This document shows positions 14,310 through 21,571 of a DNA stretch of 25,514 nucleotides, one piece after another; the first letter of the stretch is position 1, and the number at the start of each line of letters is the position of its first letter. This stretch comes from Candidatus Magasanikiibacteriota bacterium (lineage in GTDB: Bacteria > Patescibacteriota > Patescibacteriia > Magasanikbacterales > UBA922). Location: assembly GCA_023246565.1 (NCBI GenBank), contig JAHFIE010000005.1, positions 1-25,514 on the forward strand. Reading direction: 5' to 3'. The notes under the pieces are model-generated. The model did not search any database and had not been told where the DNA came from. It saw only the letters and a program-made list of their open reading frames with translations. The position numbers and the translations under genes are program-made.

Positions 14310-16067
14310 ATGCCATATCGAACACACACGTGCGGTGAACTCGGTTCACGTCATGAAGGAGCATCAGTCATACTTTCCGGTTGGGTTCATAAACAACGCA
14401 ATCTTGGCGGCCTTATTTTTGTTGATCTTCGTGATCGTTATGGCTTAACGCAAATTGTTTTTAATCCAGATGTAACTGACAATTATGCAGTAGCCGAAAG
14501 TTTGAAATATGAATATGTTATTAAAGTTGAAGGACTAGTTGGATTACGCAATGAATCAGCAATTAACACTGAACTCGCCACCGGTGAAATTGAGATTATA
14601 GCAAAGAGCGTGGAAATATTAAGTACAGCAAAACCATTACCGTTTGAAATTTTTGATGCACACAAAGAAGAAGAGGACGAGGATCTGCGTTTAAAATATC
14701 GATTTCTAGAACTGCGTCGCGAACGACTGAAAAATAATATTCTCTTTCGCGCCAAGATGATTCAGTATATTCGTCAGTACATGGAAGAAAGAAATTTTGT
14801 GGATATTTCAACGCCCATTTTAACGGTTTCTTCGCCCGAAGGCGCGCGAGATTTTTTGGTACCGAGCCGTATTCATCCGGGAAAATTTTACGCGTTGCCC
14901 CAGGCACCGCAGCAATACAAACAATTGCTCATGGTGGCAGGCTTTGATCGTTATTATCAAATCGCGCCGTGTATGCGTGATGAAGACCCGCGTGCAGATC
15001 GTTCCCCTGGGGAATTTTACCAGCTTGATGTGGAAACCAGTTTTTTGGAACCAGATGAATTTTTTCATCTCATGGAACCATTATTTATAGAATTAACCGA
15101 ACAAGTCGCTGGTAAAAAAGTCATGACCAAACCATTCCCTCGTCTACCCTACCGCTATGTTATGGACACGTATGGTGTTGATCGTCCTGATTTACGCTAT
15201 GATGTGAAAATTACTGATATAACTGACTGGGCAAAGACTACTGATTTTAAAATTTTTCAAGAAGCCACAGCTCTTCGCGTTATTGTGGTTCCTGGTGGCG
15301 CTGAATTTACCCGTCAAGAAATTGATCATGAATTTACACTCCTTGCTCAAAAAAATCAGGCCAAAGGTTTGGCTTGGCTTAAATATTCTAATGCATTTGA
15401 AGGTACGATCGCCAAATTTTTTAAACCCGAAGCATTATCCGCATTGCAAGAAAAGTTATCTATTGAACCAAACAGTATTTTATTTTTTGTTGCTGATGAA
15501 CCATTCGTAGCATCGAAAGCTCTTGGTGCGGTTCGTATCCTTGCCGCAGAAAAATTGCACCTTGCTGATCCGAATCTTATTGCTTGGGCTTGGATTGTTG
15601 ATTTCCCTATGTATGAATTTAATGATGTAGAACAAAAAATTGATTTTGGCCATAATCCTTTTTCCATGCCGCAAGGTGGTCTTGTAGCTTTGAACGAAAA
15701 AAATCCATTGGATATTCTGGCGTATCAGTATGACATTATTGCCAATGGTTTGGAATTATCGTCCGGCGCCGTGCGTAATAAGGATCCGAAAATTATGTAC
15801 CGTGCGTTTGAGATTGCCGGGTATACTCGTGACGATGTGCAAAAAAAATTTGGTCACATGATTGATGCGTTTGAATATGGCGCGCCACCTCATTGTGGTT
15901 TTGCTCCAGGCATTGATCGATTGCTTATGCTCCTCCTTGGTGAAAAAAATATTCGCAGTGTCATTCCGTTTCCCAAAAATCAACGAGCAGAAGAACCTAT
16001 GATGGGAAGTCCAAGCGTGGTGGATGCGAGACAATTAAAGGATTTACATATTGATATTCTTGAATAA
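14310..16067 (+). CDS. aspS: Aspartyl-tRNA synthetase
   Basis: 585 residues, full bacterial length. The protein charges tRNA-Asp with aspartate in the cytosol. An N-terminal OB-fold anticodon-binding domain (about 1-105, GWVHKQRNLGGLIFVDLRDR) is followed by the class II catalytic core. Motif 2 is seen at CMRDEDPRADRSPGEFYQLD, a form with one extra residue compared with E. coli, also seen in alphaproteobacterial-type enzymes. A GAD insertion domain lies roughly at 290-410, and motif 3 is GFAPGIDRLLMLLLG. The residue after RN in the OB fold is Leu, as in discriminating enzymes, but this alone does not settle whether tRNA-Asn is also charged. scpA begins 22 bases after the stop, suggesting one operon with the next three genes. 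Confidence 0.95.
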   Translation: MPYRTHTCGELGSRHEGASVILSGWVHKQRNLGGLIFVDLRDRYGLTQIVFNPDVTDNYAVAESLKYEYVIKVEGLVGLRNESAINTELATGEIEIIAKSVEILSTAKPLPFEIFDAHKEEEDEDLRLKYRFLELRRERLKNNILFRAKMIQYIRQYMEERNFVDISTPILTVSSPEGARDFLVPSRIHPGKFYALPQAPQQYKQLLMVAGFDRYYQIAPCMRDEDPRADRSPGEFYQLDVETSFLEPDEFFHLMEPLFIELTEQVAGKKVMTKPFPRLPYRYVMDTYGVDRPDLRYDVKITDITDWAKTTDFKIFQEATALRVIVVPGGAEFTRQEIDHEFTLLAQKNQAKGLAWLKYSNAFEGTIAKFFKPEALSALQEKLSIEPNSILFFVADEPFVASKALGAVRILAAEKLHLADPNLIAWAWIVDFPMYEFNDVEQKIDFGHNPFSMPQGGLVALNEKNPLDILAYQYDIIANGLELSSGAVRNKDPKIMYRAFEIAGYTRDDVQKKFGHMIDAFEYGAPPHCGFAPGIDRLLMLLLGEKNIRSVIPFPKNQRAEEPMMGSPSVVDARQLKDLHIDILE

Positions 16068-16089
16068 ATTTGAAGGTAAATGGTATTAT

Positions 16090-16782
16090 ATGGAATTCAA
16101 TCTTAATAATTTTACGGGTCCGCTTGATATATTATTATCATTGATTCAAGAGAAAAAAAAAGACATTAGCGAAGTCGCTATTTCCGAGGTCACCGATCAA
16201 TTTTTGCAGTATTTAGATACCTTGCCCGAAAATGATGCCAATGAGATAGCAGATTTCTTGGTGGTGGCAGCCAGGTTACTCTATTTAAAATCCAAAACAT
16301 TATTACCAAATTTTTTGCCGGAAGAAGACATGGGGCCAAGTTTGGCTGATCAATTACGATTGTATCAACGTTTTGTTGCCGTAAGTAAGGACCTGCAGGA
16401 GCGCTGGCTTGATCAACATTTTAGTGTTTATCATGTAGAAACACCACAGATCGTAATTCCCGAAGGATTACCCAAAAATGTTTCTTTGGAATCATTGTTA
16501 CAATCCATGGAACTTTTGGTGAAACGGCTTCGTCCTCCCAAACCACTTCCCGAAACCAAGATTGATCGGACTGTATCTCTGAAAGAAAAAATTGACCGGA
16601 TTCGTTCTCTGTTACAAAAAGGTAAAGAATTTTCTTTTTTAACTATGACTGATCGCCAGAATAAAACAGACTTGATTGTTAGTTTTTTGGCCGTGCTTGA
16701 ATTGGTAAAATTGCGTATGGCTACGATGCATCAATCTGATCATTTTGGAGATATTATGATTACTCCGAGTAGAACCCATTAA
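16090..16782 (+). CDS. scpA: Segregation and condensation protein A (kleisin)
   Basis: 230 residues. ScpA is the kleisin that bridges the SMC ATPase heads and binds ScpB in the bacterial condensin. The N-terminal motif FTGPLDILLSLIQEKKKDI, the LVVAARLLYLKSKTLLP helix and the C-terminal winged helix (VSFLAVLELVKLRM) are all visible. I take ATG 16090 as start because MEFNLNNFTGPLD is the usual beginning; an in-frame TTG at 16051 lies inside aspS. scpB begins 12 bases after the stop. No smc gene is in the window. Confidence 0.93.
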   Translation: MEFNLNNFTGPLDILLSLIQEKKKDISEVAISEVTDQFLQYLDTLPENDANEIADFLVVAARLLYLKSKTLLPNFLPEEDMGPSLADQLRLYQRFVAVSKDLQERWLDQHFSVYHVETPQIVIPEGLPKNVSLESLLQSMELLVKRLRPPKPLPETKIDRTVSLKEKIDRIRSLLQKGKEFSFLTMTDRQNKTDLIVSFLAVLELVKLRMATMHQSDHFGDIMITPSRTH

Positions 16783-16794
16783 TGTAGCGAAGAT

Positions 16795-17355
16795 ATGTCA
16801 CACATGAGTCAACTTGAATCAATTTTGTTTGTTGCTTCCAAACCACTGAGTCGTCAAGAGTTACTCAAGACCTTGTCTATTGCTCAAGAAAAACTTGATG
16901 CATTACTCGTGAGTCTGCGTGAAAAATATAATCAGCCTGATAGTGGTTTGCAATTATTGGATACTGGAGCCACGGTGCAATTGGTTACTCATCCTGATAA
17001 TGCTGAGGTTGTTGTATTATTTACCAAACAAGAACTCATGGGTGAGCTCACGAGAGCACAATTAGAAACACTGACGGTCATTGCGTATCAAGGTCCAGCA
17101 ACGCGACCAGAGATTGAAGCGATTCGAGGTGTTAATTGTTCTATTATTTTACGGAATCTTACGGTGCGAGGTTTAGTTGAAGAAGAAGAGAGTGTTGATA
17201 AACTTATGACTGCGTATCGTATTTCAGCCGCGGCTTTGCGGCAGCTTGGTATTATGAATCCAACTGATTTGCCGCAGTATTCTGAGCTTCACGCGCATCC
17301 GTATATTACTGCCGTGGTTTCCGAAGAGCTAGATAGTTCATTATCATCATCATGA
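16795..17355 (+). CDS. scpB: Segregation and condensation protein B
   Basis: 186 residues with two winged-helix domains. ScpB dimers bind ScpA in the SMC-ScpAB complex that organises and helps segregate the chromosome. The start ...MSQLESILFVASKPLSRQEL and the middle block LTRAQLETLTVIAYQGPATRPEIEAIRGVN are highly typical. Two close ATGs (16795 and 16804) are possible starts; the first is listed. The end overlaps the carboxypeptidase start by four bases (ATGA), so the two are translationally coupled. Together with parAB further right, the window carries much of the chromosome segregation set. Confidence 0.94.
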   Translation: MSHMSQLESILFVASKPLSRQELLKTLSIAQEKLDALLVSLREKYNQPDSGLQLLDTGATVQLVTHPDNAEVVVLFTKQELMGELTRAQLETLTVIAYQGPATRPEIEAIRGVNCSIILRNLTVRGLVEEEESVDKLMTAYRISAAALRQLGIMNPTDLPQYSELHAHPYITAVVSEELDSSLSSS

Positions 17356-18422
17356 CTAATTTTTTATCTCCTTCGGGTGGATCTGCACAAACATCGTCAA
17401 ACAATAAACTCGGGCATGTGATCAGTGCCGGAGTTTTGGTTTTATTATTGATTTTTGCAATCATTATTGCCCGTGAATATTGGAGTCGGCACCGTTTTGT
17501 TGTTGGTTTAACCGTACTCGGTGATCATCTTCAAGAAAAATTATCATCAGCTCATTTTTGGGAGAGCAGACAACCACCCAAAGTAACCGTAGTACCAACA
17601 CCACCAAAACCAGTTCGTAAAATAACAATACCTGATTTATCAGCTCACCGTTTAACAGCAAAACATGTGTTTATTAAAGATAACGCGAGTGGTGTTATGC
17701 TTTTTGGCAAAGCTGCTTATGAACCATGGCCTTTCGCCAGTGTAACAAAATTATTGAGCGCGCTGGTACTTCTTGATATCCCGGTGAATCTTTCAACAAC
17801 CACGGTGGCAGTAAACGACAAAGTTTTTGAAACCGGAATTATGTCTGGTGTGGAATATCGTACTGGAGATTTATGGCAGGCCGCACTTATTGCATCATCG
17901 AATAGGGCATTGTTGACGTTGGTGGATAGTACTGGTATTACCCGAGATGATTTTGTTGCTCGTATGAATGCGAAAGCTCTCGAGCTTGGTATGACAAATA
18001 CCATAGTTTTTGAACCAACAGGTTTGGATCCACGTAATGTGGGGACTGCTGCTGATAGTGCTTTATTAATTTCCGAAGCTTTGCGAAAACCCTTGATTCG
18101 TGAAACTGTTGTGCGAAAAGAATATACGTTCAATGGGGTTGATGGAAAGAATATGACAAAAATTCACAATACCAATTGGTTGGTTCTTGGTATTATTCCA
18201 TCTCGTTCACTTATTTTGCGTGGCGGAAAAACAGGATCAATTCCTGAATCTGAGTATAATTTTGTTTTTGAAGCAGAAAATGAACGCGGGCATCTGATTG
18301 ATGTAGTTGTTCTGGGTTCTCAGACGAATGAATCGAGATTTGCTGAAGGCAGGGACGTTGCTCTCTGGGCTTTTGACGCGTATTCCTGGGGTGATGAAGG
18401 TACAAGTTCGACGAAGAAATAA
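17352..18422 (+). CDS. D-alanyl-D-alanine carboxypeptidase, peptidase S11 (DacA/PBP5-like)
   Basis: 356 residues. A single N-terminal membrane segment (about 22-40) anchors it, followed by a Pro-rich linker (75-90) and the S11 serine peptidase domain. All three penicillin-binding motifs are present: S130-V-T-K133, S182-S-N184 and K-T-G near residue 294 (RGGKTGS). It should trim the terminal D-Ala from peptidoglycan stem peptides outside the membrane. The C-terminal beta domain and amphipathic anchor of E. coli PBP5 are absent, and the N-terminal anchor replaces them. It overlaps scpB by four bases at the end of the aspS-scpA-scpB run. The third GC-rich insertion begins seven bases after its stop, so any native terminator has been displaced or lost. 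Confidence 0.9.
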   Translation: MTNFLSPSGGSAQTSSNNKLGHVISAGVLVLLLIFAIIIAREYWSRHRFVVGLTVLGDHLQEKLSSAHFWESRQPPKVTVVPTPPKPVRKITIPDLSAHRLTAKHVFIKDNASGVMLFGKAAYEPWPFASVTKLLSALVLLDIPVNLSTTTVAVNDKVFETGIMSGVEYRTGDLWQAALIASSNRALLTLVDSTGITRDDFVARMNAKALELGMTNTIVFEPTGLDPRNVGTAADSALLISEALRKPLIRETVVRKEYTFNGVDGKNMTKIHNTNWLVLGIIPSRSLILRGGKTGSIPESEYNFVFEAENERGHLIDVVVLGSQTNESRFAEGRDVALWAFDAYSWGDEGTSSTKK

Positions 18423-18428
18423 TAACTC

Positions 18429-18450
18429 TGTGCCGCGAGAGAGAATCGAA
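18429..18450. repeat. Left attachment-site copy (duplicate of tRNA-Leu 3' end)
   Basis: 22 bp beginning TGTGCCGCGAGAG, identical to 19755-19776. It covers the tRNA discriminator base, 3' acceptor strand and part of the T arm. Identity stops abruptly on both sides. Confidence 0.85.
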
Positions 18451-18508
18451 TGGCAGAATCGATGATGGGTAAGCGGCGCTAACACAAGCAATTCTTCGCT
18501 TCATAGGG

Positions 18509-18775
18509 CTAAGAATCGACATTCTCACAGGTCGCCTCTGGCACCCTCAAAACACCACGAATCTGCTCTGTTGGTGGATTCTCCGTCACCAGGCCGTCAC
18601 CATTTTTTCTTCCGACTATTGCGTCGGTGACTCTGGTCGAAGGGGACAGAACCTCAATGGCGTCGGCGAGCGACGACGGTGCGAGGTGAGCGTACCGTTC
18701 CGTCATGAGTATTGTTGAGTGACCCATGAGAGGTATTGGCACGAAGTCCCTATCGGCAGGTGGAAAATGAGGCAT
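18509..18775 (-). pseudogene. Tyrosine recombinase (integrase) C-terminal remnant
   Basis: The frame gives 88 residues. The part LMGHSTILMTERYAHLAPSS is the very typical C-terminal block of phage-type tyrosine integrases: the His of GHS and the nucleophile Tyr of ERYAHL are both kept, followed by a normal tail. The preceding residues are not integrase-like, and the R...K...HxxR part of the catalytic set is missing, so homology begins abruptly near LMGHS. No integrase sequence is seen upstream on the same strand up to the divergent small gene. It is therefore a truncated relic, placed 58 bp from the left att copy as expected for the element's own integrase. Confidence 0.78.
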
Positions 18776-18861
18776 CTGCCGGAGGGGATTGTTCCCTCCA
18801 TTGACTCCCGTGGACGGCTCGGTTGTCCGGTTGTCCGAACGGGATGAGGAGGGGTTCGGGA

Positions 18862-19104
18862 ATGCCAGAGAGTAAAAAGGCGTTCTTGTCAGACATGTCA
18901 GGAAGCGAACCCGTTGGCCGATTGCTACGTAGGCGCTTCTGGCTCTTTTTGCTTGCTACTGCGGCTGGTGTGATTTCAGCGGCGCTCATTCCTATGCTCC
19001 CGTCGGAACTCACCCCCGTTTATGTGGTTGCAATGGTTCTAATTACGATCACCCTTGTTGGAGCGATCGTGGTCAGTATCGTCCGCTTGGTCATCAAGAG
19101 TTGA
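18862..19104 (+). CDS. Small protein with two membrane segments, unknown function
   Basis: 80 residues from ATG 18862, which has GAGGAGG at 18846-18852 at suitable spacing; an earlier in-frame TTG at 18823 has no such site. A basic stretch (RLLRRR) precedes two hydrophobic segments, about FWLFLLATAAGVISAALIP and VYVVAMVLITITLVGAIVV, joined by a short loop with LPSELTP. The predicted layout is a two-helix inner-membrane hairpin. No family is recognised. GC-rich codons and the strong ribosome site set it apart from backbone genes, and it lies inside the tRNA-Leu element. It is convincing as a gene but could be a non-functional leftover. Confidence 0.5.
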   Translation: MPESKKAFLSDMSGSEPVGRLLRRRFWLFLLATAAGVISAALIPMLPSELTPVYVVAMVLITITLVGAIVVSIVRLVIKS

Positions 19105-19320
19105 AGCGCCTTGGTCGGCTGGCGTAAGTACTGCAAGCCGCAGTCACTTCGCCAGCCGCCCTCCACCCCACCCTGGCGGTAGCTAGCTATGCGACATCAT
19201 GAACGCGATGGCGGAACGGATGCCAGTTCGGGACTATAGACAACGTGCTCCGTCTCGACAAGAGGGGCAAGCTTCACGCTCTAGGGTAGAGATCACGGCG
19301 GTAGGGCGAAGAAGCGCCAG

Positions 19321-19356
19321 AAGAAAACGCCCGCAGTCTGGTTGACTGAGGGCGCT
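19321..19356 (-). terminator. Rho-independent terminator of the candidate RNA
   Basis: On the minus strand, CGCCCTCAGTC, loop AACCA, GACTGCGGGCG (one mismatch in an 11-bp stem), then TTTTCTTCT. Confidence 0.7.
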
Positions 19357-19504
19357 CGATTCATGGGGGTGCTGGGAGGAGGGGCGGGTCGAGGGTCAAT
19401 GGACGCACGACCCCTGCGAGATGCGACCGCGTAGGTTGCATCCCGGAGTTGCCTTTCTCCTCCTCCCCAGCCAACAATCCATGATGTTCTGCAGGCTAAA
19501 TTGC
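19321..19504 (-). ncRNA. Candidate structured small RNA of the tRNA-Leu element
   Basis: A full transcription unit is visible on the minus strand: TTGACA/GATAAT promoter, predicted start near 19504, about 180 nt, and a terminator at its end. The middle folds into a multi-arm structure. A closing stem pairs GCTGGGGAGGAGG (19473-19461) with CCTCCTCCCAGC (19384-19373), with one bulged base. Arm 2 is GGGATGC/GCATCTC (19446-19440 with 19426-19420) and arm 3 is GGGTCG/CGACCC. Arm 2 contains a G-U pair on this strand that would be an A-C clash on the other, which favours the minus strand. A 28-codon frame also starts inside it, without a ribosome site. It does not match tRNA, SRP RNA, 6S, tmRNA or RNase P signatures I know. 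The gene-free stretch 19105-19756 holds nothing else that I can see. Confidence 0.42.
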
Positions 19505-19510
19505 TTGGGC

Positions 19511-19540
19511 ATTATCGCACTGTTTTTGGAGTATTGTCAA
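19511..19540 (-). promoter_or_regulatory. Strong sigma70-type promoter for the candidate RNA
   Basis: On the minus strand TTGACA (19540-19535), 18-nt spacer, GATAAT (19516-19511). The -35 box is perfect and the -10 box differs at one position. Confidence 0.6.
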
Positions 19541-19754
19541 CATCGCAGCGATCGCAGCGATGATGCTTCGTTTTGAGATGCCGAGAATCCAAATGAGCCC
19601 CATCAGGAGTCCACTTCGTATCGACGTGGTGTCTCCGGACAGGGAACAGGGAGGCCGCACGCTCATCGGCACCAGCGCGTCACCGCCATCATACGGTGTG
19701 GCGTGTCACTGTATGTAGTTGTGCTGAGTTGAGCGGAGATTCTGTGTGAAGTGT

Positions 19755-19776
19755 TGTGCCGCGAGAGAGAATCGAA
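19755..19776. repeat. Right attachment-site copy within tRNA-Leu
   Basis: The 22-bp direct repeat matching 18429-18450; here it is the 3' end of the functional tRNA gene. The element lies downstream of the tRNA, which therefore stays intact. Confidence 0.85.
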
Positions 19777-19840
19777 CTCTCATGACCTTGCGATCGCGGG
19801 ATTTTGAGTCCCGTGCGTCTACCAATTCCGCCATCGCGGC
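19757..19840 (-). tRNA. tRNA-Leu (anticodon CAA)
   Basis: An 84-nt class II tRNA on the minus strand. The acceptor stem GCCGCGA pairs with TCGCGGC, followed by discriminator A (19757). The D arm contains GGCGGAATTGGTAGACGC. The anticodon stem CGGGA/TCCCG encloses the loop CTCAAAA, giving CAA. There is a long variable arm, and the T arm is GAGAG-TTCGATT-CTCTC. It reads UUG codons. The CCA end is not encoded, so a CCA-adding enzyme is needed. Its 3' end is the integration target of the adjacent element. It is transcribed away from parA. Confidence 0.96.
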
Positions 19841-19857
19841 ATGTGTCAATGCTCGAA

Positions 19858-19886
19858 ATAGTATCAAACCTTGTTGGTCCTGTCAA
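19858..19886 (-). promoter_or_regulatory. tRNA-Leu promoter
   Basis: On the minus strand TTGACA (19886-19881), 17-nt spacer, TACTAT (19863-19858). The start would be near 19851, about 11 nt before the mature tRNA. It is interleaved with the oppositely directed parA promoter. Confidence 0.7.
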
Positions 19887-19900
19887 TTTTCTGGTATACT
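19871..19900 (+). promoter_or_regulatory. parA promoter, probably leaderless
   Basis: TTGTTG (19871-19876), 18-nt spacer, TATACT (19895-19900) with extended TGG. The ATG at 19909 is 8 nt after the -10 box, so the mRNA should begin within about two bases of the start codon. It overlaps the tRNA-Leu promoter on the other strand. Confidence 0.55.
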
Positions 19901-19908
19901 ATTTCCGT

Positions 19909-20682
19909 ATGTCAAAAATCGTTTCGGTCGTGAATCAAAAAGGCGGGGTAGGGAAGACGACTACCGCTATTAATGTTGCTGCCGGACTTGCTGAACTGGG
20001 TAAATTAGTGCTTCTTGTGGACATGGATCCGCAAGCAAATGCCAGTAGTGGATTAGGTATTACGAAAGATCGTGTTAAAACAGGTATTTATGAAGCTTTA
20101 TCAAGAACCAATCGACTCCATGATATTATTGTTAATACGCAGCATACTGGTTTGCGTGTGGCGCCAGCTACTCCGAATTTAGCAGGTGCTAATGTTGAAT
20201 TGGTTACTGTTGAACGTCGGGAACATCAGCTTGCAGATTTACTTGCCGAAGCAGAGCATGCCTATGATTACATTATCATTGATTGTCCACCGTCGCTCGG
20301 TCTTTTGACCATCAATAGTTTGACTGCGGCTGATGAATTATTAATTCCTGTGCAAGCAGAGTATTATGCTTTGGAAGGTTTGGGACAATTACTCGAGACT
20401 ATAGAATTGGTAAAAACACATGTAAAACCAGATATAGCAATTTTAGGAGCCGTTATTACTATGTTTGATAAACGAACCAGATTGTCAGAAGAAGTTATGA
20501 ATGAACTCTATAAATATTTTCCCAATACTATTTTTCGATCAGTGATTCCTCGCACGGTCCGTTTGGCCGAAGCTCCTAGTTTTGGAAAATCTATTTTTCA
20601 TTATGAACCAACAGGCAAAGGCGCTCGAGCCTATGATCGATTGGTACGGGAAATCGTAGAAAAACATTCAACTCAACTTTAG
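19909..20682 (+). CDS. parA: Chromosome partitioning ATPase ParA (Soj-like)
   Basis: 257 residues. The start MSKIVSVVNQKGGVGKTTT shows the deviant Walker A motif (K11-GGVGKTT) of MinD/ParA ATPases. VDMDPQANASSGLG (A' region), YIIIDCPPSLGLLT (Walker B) and IPVQAEYYALEGLGQL follow, all standard for chromosomal Soj-type ParA. ParA binds nonspecific DNA as an ATP dimer and, with ParB on parS, moves the replicated origins apart. An upstream in-frame extension reaches into the tRNA gene, but the ATG at 19909 fits both the promoter and the family's N-terminus. No ribosome site is present. parB follows after 16 bases. A chromosomal rather than plasmid origin is suggested by length and the housekeeping context. 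Confidence 0.95.
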   Translation: MSKIVSVVNQKGGVGKTTTAINVAAGLAELGKLVLLVDMDPQANASSGLGITKDRVKTGIYEALSRTNRLHDIIVNTQHTGLRVAPATPNLAGANVELVTVERREHQLADLLAEAEHAYDYIIIDCPPSLGLLTINSLTAADELLIPVQAEYYALEGLGQLLETIELVKTHVKPDIAILGAVITMFDKRTRLSEEVMNELYKYFPNTIFRSVIPRTVRLAEAPSFGKSIFHYEPTGKGARAYDRLVREIVEKHSTQL

Positions 20683-20698
20683 ATTTTAGATGTACTGT

Positions 20699-21550
20699 AT
20701 GGCACTTGGCAAAGGTCTTGATTCATTAATACCGAACGCGAGCCGATCAACGCGTGTTGACGTAACTCCAGCCGCGGAACGTGTTTGGCAAATTCCCTTG
20801 AGCGAAATTGTTCCTAATCCAGAACAGCCTCGAAAATTTTTTTCGCATGCTGATTTGGAAGATTTGGTGGTCTCCATAAAAAAGCATGGAATTTTACAAC
20901 CAATTACAGTCACGGAACGAACTGATGGTGGTTATGAGTTAATCGCAGGTGAACGACGTTTTCGAGCATCACACATTGCTGGTCTTGCCACCATTCCAGC
21001 TTTGGTGCGTGGAGCAACTGGACAAGAAAAGCTTGAATTGGCGCTCATTGAAAATATTCAACGACAAAATTTAAATCCTATTGAAGAAGCTTTTGCTTAT
21101 AAACGTCTTATTGATGAATTTAATCTTACGCAACAAGATGTGGCTACCCAGGTGGGTAAAAGCCGTCCGGTGGTTGCCAATACCATACGACTTTTGGAAT
21201 TACCCGAAGAAATTCAACGCGCGCTCATGGACGGATTGCTTTCAGCAGGAAAAGCTCGTGCATTGTTAAGTTTAAAAAGTACGAAAGAACAACTCATGGT
21301 GTTTCATTCACTCATGAACGAAACCGGAGTTACGGTGCGTGATGTGGAAAAAGCCGTGGCAGCAAAGGGGCCGGCTTCACGAAAAGGTTCAATACGTCGT
21401 GATCCAAATCTCCAAGCATTGGAAAAAAATTTAGAAAACAAACTTGGTACCAAAGTTCTTATTCATCTTCGAGGAGACCGAGGAACCATTGAGATCCAAT
21501 TTACAGGACAAGAAGAATTACGAAGATTGGTTGATGAATTGGATTCTTAA
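20699..21550 (+). CDS. parB: Chromosome partitioning protein ParB (Spo0J-like)
   Basis: 283 residues from ATG 20699, chosen because MALGKGLDSLIPN is the common N-terminus; another in-frame ATG lies three codons earlier. The N-terminal CTPase/sulfiredoxin-like fold contains ELIAGERRFRASHIAG (GERRxRA box), then ALIENIQRQNLNPIEEA. The central HTH is TQQDVATQVGKSRPVVANTIRLLELP and the C-terminal dimer part ends LRRLVDELDS. ParB loads on parS and slides as a CTP clamp. I found no canonical parS palindrome (TGTTTCACGTGAAACA) in the window. It converges with the RSH gene, with 21 bases between the stops and no evident hairpin. Confidence 0.95.
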   Translation: MALGKGLDSLIPNASRSTRVDVTPAAERVWQIPLSEIVPNPEQPRKFFSHADLEDLVVSIKKHGILQPITVTERTDGGYELIAGERRFRASHIAGLATIPALVRGATGQEKLELALIENIQRQNLNPIEEAFAYKRLIDEFNLTQQDVATQVGKSRPVVANTIRLLELPEEIQRALMDGLLSAGKARALLSLKSTKEQLMVFHSLMNETGVTVRDVEKAVAAKGPASRKGSIRRDPNLQALEKNLENKLGTKVLIHLRGDRGTIEIQFTGQEELRRLVDELDS

Positions 21551-21571
21551 GATAGTGAAAATTATAGCCAA

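Larger units (their letters stand above)
18429..19776. mobile_element. Degenerate integrative element in the 3' end of tRNA-Leu
   Basis: A GC-rich block of about 1.3 kb lies between two perfect 22-bp direct repeats. The right copy is the 3' end of the intact tRNA-Leu gene; the left copy is a stand-alone duplicate. Next to the left copy is the C-terminal remnant of a tyrosine recombinase. This is the classic layout of a tRNA-targeted integrative element whose core has been lost. Also inside are a small membrane-protein gene with a strong ribosome site and a promoter-to-terminator RNA unit. Composition is unlike the flanking backbone. It cannot move on its own because the integrase lacks most catalytic residues. 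Confidence 0.82.

Noticed and set aside
14295..14310. Leaderless aspS promoter (TATTCT just before the ATG)
   Set aside because: The box ends only four bases before the ATG and no convincing -35 box stands at 16-18 nt; aspS may be read from the mntA promoter instead.
19321..19504. Known housekeeping RNA (SRP, 6S, tmRNA or RNase P) or a 28-codon peptide gene
   Set aside because: The conserved motifs of these RNAs are not present, and the short frame has no ribosome site; a structured RNA of unknown type fits better.
243..19776. Explaining all GC-rich islands as assembly chimeras
   Set aside because: A target duplication at one island and a tRNA-derived direct repeat at another are biological junctions. 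For the first island (243-1096) the possibility stays open.
20682..21550. parS site near parAB
   Set aside because: No sequence close to TGTTTCACGTGAAACA was found in or around the operon or elsewhere in the window.
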